Origin: Verrucomicrobiaceae bacterium
GTDB lineage: Bacteria > Verrucomicrobiota > Verrucomicrobiia > Verrucomicrobiales > Verrucomicrobiaceae
NCBI GenBank assembly: GCA_947463285.1
Contig: CANHTV010000085.1
Coordinates: 1 to 10,751 of the forward strand
Length of the DNA stretch: 10,751 nucleotides
Direction of reading: 5' to 3'
Within the stretch, counting starts at the first letter, position 1, and every line of letters begins with the position of its first letter. Shown in pieces: positions 6,939-10,751 of this stretch. Below the pieces are notes generated by a model. It made no database searches, was not told the DNA's origin, and saw only the letters and a program-made list of their open reading frames with translations. A program made the position numbers and the translations under genes.

Positions 6939-7853
6939 ATGAAATCGATTTTCGCCCTCATCCTCCTCGCCACGACCGCGCAGGCCGACATCGGCCTCAT
7001 TTCAGTAGCTGAAGCCAAAAAGCTCATCGAGCACCCCGACGCCGCCCAGCGCCCTATCGTGCTCGATACACGCGGCGGCTACAAAGACTACTTCCGCGGC
7101 CACCTGCCCACCGCCCATCACATCAACTTCGACACCCTGCGCGGCACGGATGCCGCCGTGCCCGTGCAATACCTGCCCGACAGCATCACCAAAGCCTTGC
7201 TGAAGCGTGCCGGTGCCGACAAGAACCGACTCCACCTCGTCTATGCCACCGGAGCCAAGCTCCCGAACGACGAGATCCTGAGCACCAGCATGGTCGTCTA
7301 TGTTTTGGAGAAGTTCGGCATCCAGAACATCCGCGTCGTCGATGGCGGCCTCGCCGAATGGACCGAGCAGGGCTTCCCCGCCGCCAAAGACTACTTTGGC
7401 AATCCCGCTGGCAGCCTTCCCTGGAAGGGTGACAAGAGCATCGGTGTCGATGTGAAAACCGTGCAGGCGCATGTCGGCAAGCCGGGGAACCTCCTCGTCG
7501 ATGCCCGCCCGCTGAACGAATACCAGGGCAATGACGACGTCTGGCTGCGCAAAGGTCACATCCCCGGAGCCATCAGCTTCCACTGGGCCCGCCTGATGCA
7601 GCAAAGCAACACCCACAAGTTCAAGTCCGTCTCCGCCATGAAGGCCGAGCTCACGAAAGCAGGTATCACACCGGATCAAAACATCATCTGCTACTGCGGC
7701 ACCTCACGGGAAGGCAGCCTCATCTACTTCACTTTAAAGCACCTCCTTGGTTATCCGAACGTCCGCCTCTACGAAGGCTCCTGGAAAGAGTATGTCTGGC
7801 TGAATGGCAAGTCCCTGCCTGCTGAAACCGGCGGTAAGGCAGCTGGGAAGTGA
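6939..7853 (+). CDS. Periplasmic two-domain rhodanese-type sulfurtransferase
   Basis: Tandem-rhodanese protein of 304 residues that probably transfers sulfane sulfur (for example from thiosulfate or a mercapto acid) in the periplasm. The chosen ATG opens a short signal peptide, MKSIFALILLATTAQA (1-16); an upstream in-frame ATG at 6897 would add 14 charged/proline-rich residues and is less likely. Domain 1 (about 20-150) has VLDTRGGYKDYFRGHLPTAHHI and VVDGGLAEW but carries VYATGAK where a catalytic cysteine loop would be (Ala103), so it is an inactive structural domain, as usual in this family. Domain 2 (about 168-295) has VDARPLNEYQG, GHIPGAISF and the active loop CYCGTSREGS, with Cys253 as the catalytic residue. 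The loop differs from the CRKGVT (thiosulfate) and CGSGVT (mercaptopyruvate) types, so the donor is uncertain. It lies 110 bp downstream of the receptor and could be co-transcribed with it. Confidence 0.9.
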   Translation: MKSIFALILLATTAQADIGLISVAEAKKLIEHPDAAQRPIVLDTRGGYKDYFRGHLPTAHHINFDTLRGTDAAVPVQYLPDSITKALLKRAGADKNRLHLVYATGAKLPNDEILSTSMVVYVLEKFGIQNIRVVDGGLAEWTEQGFPAAKDYFGNPAGSLPWKGDKSIGVDVKTVQAHVGKPGNLLVDARPLNEYQGNDDVWLRKGHIPGAISFHWARLMQQSNTHKFKSVSAMKAELTKAGITPDQNIICYCGTSREGSLIYFTLKHLLGYPNVRLYEGSWKEYVWLNGKSLPAETGGKAAGK

Positions 7854-8042
7854 TTCCTACCGTAGTGGTTCATTCCGGCACAGCGGTTGGACAATCAGCA
7901 ATCCTTTTGAAGGTGTCCGTCGCTTAGTTCATTAGCGAAGAATTTGAACCACTAATGGACGCTAATAGACACTCATTTTATGAGGCTCAGAGGCTTGTAA
8001 ATGAGTGCTCATTAGTGAGAATTAGTGGTTAAACCAAAGGCT
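7854..8042. other. Convergent intergenic region with hairpin repeat
   Basis: About 190 bp between the rhodanese gene (plus) and the broken small gene (minus). It holds the decamer-built hairpin at 7947-8030, a smaller hairpin-like CGCTTA-GTTCA-TTAGCG (7921-7937, 5 of 6 positions pair), and TAGTGGTT (7863-7870), which repeats the outer end of the hairpin's right arm. No coding sequence is apparent. Confidence 0.6.
7947..8030. repeat. Imperfect inverted repeat with 10-bp modular arms
   Basis: Two 32-nt arms (7947-7978 and 7999-8030) are inverted copies with 25 of 32 positions complementary, around a 20-nt loop that itself has GAGGCT twice. Each arm consists of three decamers sharing the core C-A/G-CTAAT or CACTCAT; the seven mismatches fall in the trinucleotides between cores, apart from one A/G change. 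The innermost unit is CTCAT in both arms, so the change is matched on both sides. Placed between convergent genes, it could terminate both transcripts, or be a mobile-type palindromic (REP/MITE-like) repeat. Repeats of similar 10-bp style are familiar in intergenic DNA of several environmental bacteria; that comparison is from memory. Confidence 0.8.
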
Positions 8043-8440
8043 TCAGTCTTTGCCGTTGGCCTTTACATTTAGATTATTACTCAATCCTTTCTTCACGGCT
8101 TCCAAAAGTTTTTGGGTGTGAGGCAGGTCATCAGCATCATCCATTGAATCTGCTTTTGGTGGAGGCTCACCAAAGTTCATCCACTCGTGATATTTTTTCC
8201 AAGGACCGACTAAAAAATAATGGGTTCTCAATCTACCCACTGAATTTAGATCACCTTTTTGGCTGATTCGATCACGGACGGTAGATCTTCCTTCTTGATG
8301 TGACTCATGGTGGCCGCCGCCTTCAGCACCTCCTCCACGCTTTGCTTTCGGCCTATTGGCTTAACCCATGGTTTGGACCAAACCAAATAACTTAAAGTTA
8401 ATCCAATCAAGATGGCTAGGATCACAGTTCGTTTAATCAT
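8043..8440 (-). pseudogene. Small membrane-anchored protein gene with one-base frameshift
   Basis: Two short open frames follow each other: 8440-8246 (64 residues, N-terminal signal/anchor MIKRTVILAILIGLTLSYLV, ending AKKVI-stop) and 8240-8043 (65 residues from a GTG, with THYFLVGPWKKYHEWMNFGE). They become one frame if a single A is added to the A5 run at 8256-8260 (T5 on the plus strand). The junction then reads ESAKKGDLNSVGRLRTHYFLV, giving a 132-residue protein. The restored pattern A-x-x-G-D-x-x-S-x-x-x-L-x-x-H-Y...K-x-x-x-W resembles a Sel1/TPR-like helical-repeat unit, which argues that the fused frame is the ancestral one. This could be a true indel mutation, a sequencing error in a homopolymer, or a -1 frameshift. 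The stretch is visibly richer in A+T than its neighbours. Function unknown; an immunity or accessory role is only a guess. Confidence 0.65.
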
Positions 8441-8562
8441 TACTCATTTTTGATTTTGAGGACGTGTTCACTCTTCCTGCGCTTTGCTGGATCACCTATG
8501 TAACCTGATGCATTGCATTTCCATTTGCAGCTCTCATTCGATTTTCTGCTAAAACTCTAGTC
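8441..8562. other. Intergenic region between divergent small genes
   Basis: About 120 bp between the start of the broken minus-strand gene and a possible plus-strand small gene. Next to the former's start, ATGAGTAATGATTAA forms a four-codon minus-strand upstream frame (MSND-stop) that overlaps the real ATG at 8440. No clear promoter was recognised. Confidence 0.35.
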
Positions 8563-8841
8563 ATGCGCGTTTCGCGATATGCCATAGCATCAATTTCTGC
8601 CGTCATCGGATCTCCACTCTTATTATCCCACTGCTGTAGCCTTGCTTGCTGGCCAATGGAAGTTGCCATAACCATGATTGGAGCAGGAATCGGCATTGGC
8701 CTGACGGGAAAAGCGAAGTCCGGATTTTTGGCATGGGGATTGGCGACGATCGCAAGCTTTCTCATCTCGCTGATGATGACCATTGGCTACATCGAATTCC
8801 TTCACTCTCCCCTGTTCCCGGAATCATTGCTTACCAAATAA
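8563..8841 (+). CDS. Possible small integral membrane protein, unknown function
   Basis: A 92-residue frame that I do not recognise. It has three hydrophobic stretches, about residues 6-29 (with a Cys-Cys), 35-47 (a glycine-rich AITMIGAGIGIGL) and 55-80 (FLAWGLATIASFLISLMMTIGYIEFL), separated by a short basic loop (TGKAKSG). Such a hydrophobic profile is more gene-like than the charged frame on the opposite strand (8783-8496). The ATG at 8563 has no clear ribosome-binding site; an internal ATG at 8656 would leave the last two segments. It is isolated between a broken gene and non-coding repeats, so it could be real, decayed, or spurious. Confidence 0.4.
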   Translation: MRVSRYAIASISAVIGSPLLLSHCCSLACWPMEVAITMIGAGIGIGLTGKAKSGFLAWGLATIASFLISLMMTIGYIEFLHSPLFPESLLTK

Positions 8842-9092
8842 ACCTTCCTCAAAGCATAGCCGATTGCTGGATAAATGGATTCATGGTCTTGGCGAGCAGT
8901 AGAGATTCTCGCAGTAGGCAGTAGAATTCTCTGCATTCGACGGGCTACCTATATGGCGCATGTTTTTCTATAGCCAGCTAGTCTTGGTAGGGGGATTGAA
9001 AGGCCTAACTGCACTCCCCAAACCCCTCGTCCTGGTCCCGCATGCGGGAAGCCTACGGCGGGAGCTCGGAAACCTGTTTTTTGAGCTAAAAG
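8842..9092. other. Gene-poor stretch with short repeats and a palindrome
   Basis: No credible gene seen. It holds GCAGTAG three times (8896, 8911, 8918) and a perfect 14-bp palindrome TCCCGCATGCGGGA (9036-9049). A 99-residue plus-strand frame (8960-9259) runs from here into the 21-bp array; it is treated as a by-product of the repeats. Confidence 0.5.
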
Positions 9093-9473
9093 GGGCGTTT
9101 CCTAACTTTTCGGGTCTGTTTCCGCGCTTCGCGAGTTCGTTTCCGTGCTTTGCGGGTCTATTTCTTGAATTTTCGAGTCGTCCGCTGCGCTTGACGATGC
9201 GGTTTCACCGTTTTTTGATGGTTTTTCTCGGTTCATCGAAGGACTCGCAGCGGTTTTGACCCTATTTCCGTAAGTGGCCCGTCAATTTCTGCGGATTTGG
9301 GTCTTTTTCCCAAAAACCGAAGTCTCTTTCCCGACTTCGTCAGTCAGTTTCTGCACTTCGAGAGTCAGTTTCCAAGAATCACAACTCAATTTCCGTTGTT
9401 CGTGACTCAATTTCTCTGGTTGGCGATTCAGTTTCCGCTGTTCGCTAGTCGATTTCCGCTGTTCGCGGCTTCG
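9093..9473. repeat. Degenerate 21-bp tandem repeat array, about 18 units
   Basis: TTTC-anchored units recur at 9098, 9119, 9140, 9161, 9182 (degraded), 9203, 9224, 9245 (degraded), 9265, 9286, 9306, 9327, 9348, 9369, 9390, 9411, 9432 and 9453. The spacing is 21 bp except for two 20-bp steps. The rough consensus is TTTCC, four variable bases, then TTCGCGAGTCAG. The units are contiguous with no unique spacers, so this is not CRISPR. Read as protein on the plus strand the repeat gives a Phe/Pro heptad (x-x-F-P-x-F-x), and on the minus strand a polar heptad (E-Q-R-K-L-x-x), but the two 20-bp steps break any single frame. A non-coding minisatellite, or a cluster of sites phased at two DNA turns, is more likely than a gene. 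Confidence 0.85.
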
Positions 9474-9481
9474 TTGCTGGT

Positions 9482-9516
9482 GTCAGTGGGTAGCTGACGC
9501 GGGCAGGAGTGCCCGC
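9482..9516 (-). terminator. Paired hairpins directly after the fusion gene
   Basis: One base after the stop of the minus-strand fusion gene lies a perfect 7-bp stem, GCGGGCA (9499-9505) with TGCCCGC (9510-9516) around a 4-nt loop. Next to it GTCAG (9482-9486) pairs with CTGAC (9494-9498) around a 7-nt loop. The G+C-rich stem fits a transcription terminator, but no T-tract follows, so rho-independent function is uncertain; it may instead be a REP-like palindrome that stabilises the mRNA end. Confidence 0.5.
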
Positions 9517-9517
9517 T

Positions 9518-10751
9518 TCACTGCCAAGCGGGAGCCTCGGACTGGAAGGTCACTCGCTCCTTGCTGAGGGGATGGGTGAAGCTGATGCGCTGCGCGTGCA
9601 GGCACATGGGGGCATCGGCGACATCCAGCGTCTGGGTGTCGCCTTTTTTGCCGCCGGGCAGGTACACCTGATCTCCGACGATGGGAAAGCCTAGCTGCCA
9701 GAGATGGATGCGGATTTGGTTCGTGCGACCCGTGATCGGGCGTGCCTCCAGAAGGGCGGTGCCATCGGCATCACGGCTCAGCACGTGGAACTCCGTGCGT
9801 GAGGCGTCGCCATTTTCTTCATCGACCTCGCGGCTGCCCAGAGCGCCAGCTTCGGAGCTGATCGGTGCATCGCAGGCGAAACTGTCCTCTGCCGGATGTC
9901 CTTGGACACGGACGAGATAGACTTTCTCCACCTCGCCTCTGGCAAATTGCGGCTGGATCTGCCCGGCAAAGTGTCGCGTGCGGGCGATGACGACGAGGCC
10001 GGTGGTGTTCGCATCCAGGCGATGGCAGGCACGCAGTTTCTGCGGCGCATAGACTTGGTTCAGGATGTATTGCAGCGTGTTGCGGTTGTAGCGACCGCCG
10101 GGATGCATGGGCAGTGGCGCGGGTTTTTCCACCACCAGCACGGCCTGATCTTCATGCAGGATGCGGATGTCGGCGTTCACATCAGGCTCCACATTCGCAG
10201 GGACGAGCTGCACGAAGCGTTCTCCGGCACGCACGATCTGGTCCGGTGTGGCGATGCGGTCTTCTAGATCCAGCAGGCGCTGTTTTGCAAAACGGTCCAC
10301 CCACTCTTCACGCGGTACTACCGGCAAAATCGTCACCAGCGTTTCCAGCAGCGTCATGCCATCACAGTGCTTTGGCACAGAGAGAGGGCGCAGGTTATCA
10401 TAAGGCGCACTGCCAGGCAGCGGCGTCGTCAGCTGGCGGATTTTCGCATGGCGTTTCAGGATGCTTGCCTGCATCTGCTGCTCCGTGGTTTTGAAGCAAT
10501 ACGGGCAGGAGACATTCTCCACAAAGCGTGGGTCGGCCTGGTCGTCATCCGTGAGCGGAGACTGGCACATGTAGCACTGGGTGGACTGCGTTTCCTCCAG
10601 CCCAGGGTCCACGCCGACGCGTTGGTCGAAGACGAAGCACTCGCCATCGTAGTGATCACCGCCGACTTCCTCAAAGTACTTCAGGATGCCGCCTTCGAGC
10701 TGCCAGATCTGCTCAAACCCTTCGCGCTCCATGAACGGCGCGGCCTTTTCA
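9518..10751 (-). CDS. TrhO-type rhodanese fused to RluA-type pseudouridine synthase, 5' end cut off
   Basis: Bifunctional RNA-modification protein; 410 residues are visible and the frame stays open to the right window edge. The visible N-terminus reads EKAAPFMEREGFEQIWQLEG, followed by GILKYFEEVGGDHYDGECFVFDQRV, which is the C-terminal part of a TrhO/YceA (UPF0176) rhodanese; TrhO makes 5-hydroxyuridine at tRNA position 34. The catalytic cysteine should lie just outside the window, before EK. Counting from the Met at 10732, CYMC (53-56) and CPYC (76-79) form a zinc-ribbon-like four-cysteine set. An S4-like region (about 110-178) follows, then the RluA catalytic domain with CHRLDANTTGLVV (Asp240 catalytic; codon 10013-10015), EKVYLVRV, and GRTNQIRIHLWQLGFPIVGD. 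RluA-family enzymes isomerise uridine to pseudouridine in rRNA or tRNA. The Met at 10732 lies inside the rhodanese domain and is not the start. The fusion suggests the pseudouridine target is also a tRNA. Confidence 0.93.
   Translation of the reverse strand, partial: EKAAPFMEREGFEQIWQLEGGILKYFEEVGGDHYDGECFVFDQRVGVDPGLEETQSTQCYMCQSPLTDDDQADPRFVENVSCPYCFKTTEQQMQASILKRHAKIRQLTTPLPGSAPYDNLRPLSVPKHCDGMTLLETLVTILPVVPREEWVDRFAKQRLLDLEDRIATPDQIVRAGERFVQLVPANVEPDVNADIRILHEDQAVLVVEKPAPLPMHPGGRYNRNTLQYILNQVYAPQKLRACHRLDANTTGLVVIARTRHFAGQIQPQFARGEVEKVYLVRVQGHPAEDSFACDAPISSEAGALGSREVDEENGDASRTEFHVLSRDADGTALLEARPITGRTNQIRIHLWQLGFPIVGDQVYLPGGKKGDTQTLDVADAPMCLHAQRISFTHPLSKERVTFQSEAPAWQ

Noticed and set aside
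7002..7679. A 225-residue minus-strand frame inside the rhodanese gene
   Set aside because: It is fully opposite a gene with signal peptide and catalytic motifs; its Gly/Val/Asp-rich composition is typical of an antisense shadow.
8496..8783. A 95-residue minus-strand frame opposite the possible small membrane protein
   Set aside because: Its sequence has no hydrophobic or domain pattern, and the plus-strand frame has a coherent membrane-protein profile.
9093..9473. CRISPR array
   Set aside because: Units are contiguous, 21 bp long and degenerate, without unique spacers of regular length, and no cas gene is nearby.
8960..9497. Two plus-strand frames (8960-9259 and 9297-9497) with Phe/Pro heptads
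   Set aside because: They are produced by the 21-bp repeat, lie in different frames because of two one-base losses, and lack ribosome-binding sites; a decayed repeat gene remains possible but is not supported as a CDS.

Overview
The window looks like chromosomal DNA from a Gram-negative bacterium, most likely of the Planctomycetes-Verrucomicrobia-Chlamydiae group, with Verrucomicrobia the best guess. The reasons are a TonB-dependent outer-membrane receptor, a proline-rich single-span protein ending in the 'VPTDPFSG...YSVGAD' tail often seen in that group, genes that mostly lack Shine-Dalgarno sequences, and a tRNA-hydroxylase/pseudouridine-synthase fusion. The lineage is inferred from gene style and not from a marker gene.

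Positions 1-3120 (minus strand) read as a compact operon: an RppH-like Nudix hydrolase, a 638-residue membrane-anchored protein of unknown function, and deoC (deoxyribose-phosphate aldolase), which runs off the left edge. The last two genes overlap as ATGA, directly after a run of seven A. Positions 3262-4632 hold a divergent pair: a small ArsR-type repressor with a C-terminal Cys-Cys pair (minus), and a PiT-family phosphate permease (plus). Downstream on the plus strand follow a TonB-dependent receptor (4729-6828) and a periplasmic two-domain rhodanese (6939-7853). Together these could be a small uptake and sulfur/metalloid-handling locus, but only the arsR/PiT arrangement is directly suggestive.

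Positions 7854-9517 are an unusual gene-poor interval. It holds (i) a long imperfect hairpin whose arms are each built of three 10-bp units, sitting between convergent genes; (ii) a small membrane-anchored gene split by a one-base indel in an A-run; (iii) a possible small membrane protein; and (iv) a degenerate tandem array with a 21-bp period (about 18 units, 9093-9473) whose reading frame is not maintained. Positions 9518-10751 (minus) hold a gene that fuses the C-terminal part of a TrhO/YceA-type rhodanese tRNA hydroxylase, a four-cysteine zinc-ribbon-like segment, and an RluA-type pseudouridine synthase; its N-terminus lies outside the window.

The most interesting items are the 21-bp array, the decamer-built hairpin, the TrhO-RluA fusion, the ArsR/PiT pair with its unusual residues, and the slippery A-run at the deoC junction. 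No clear new defence or mobile system is visible.
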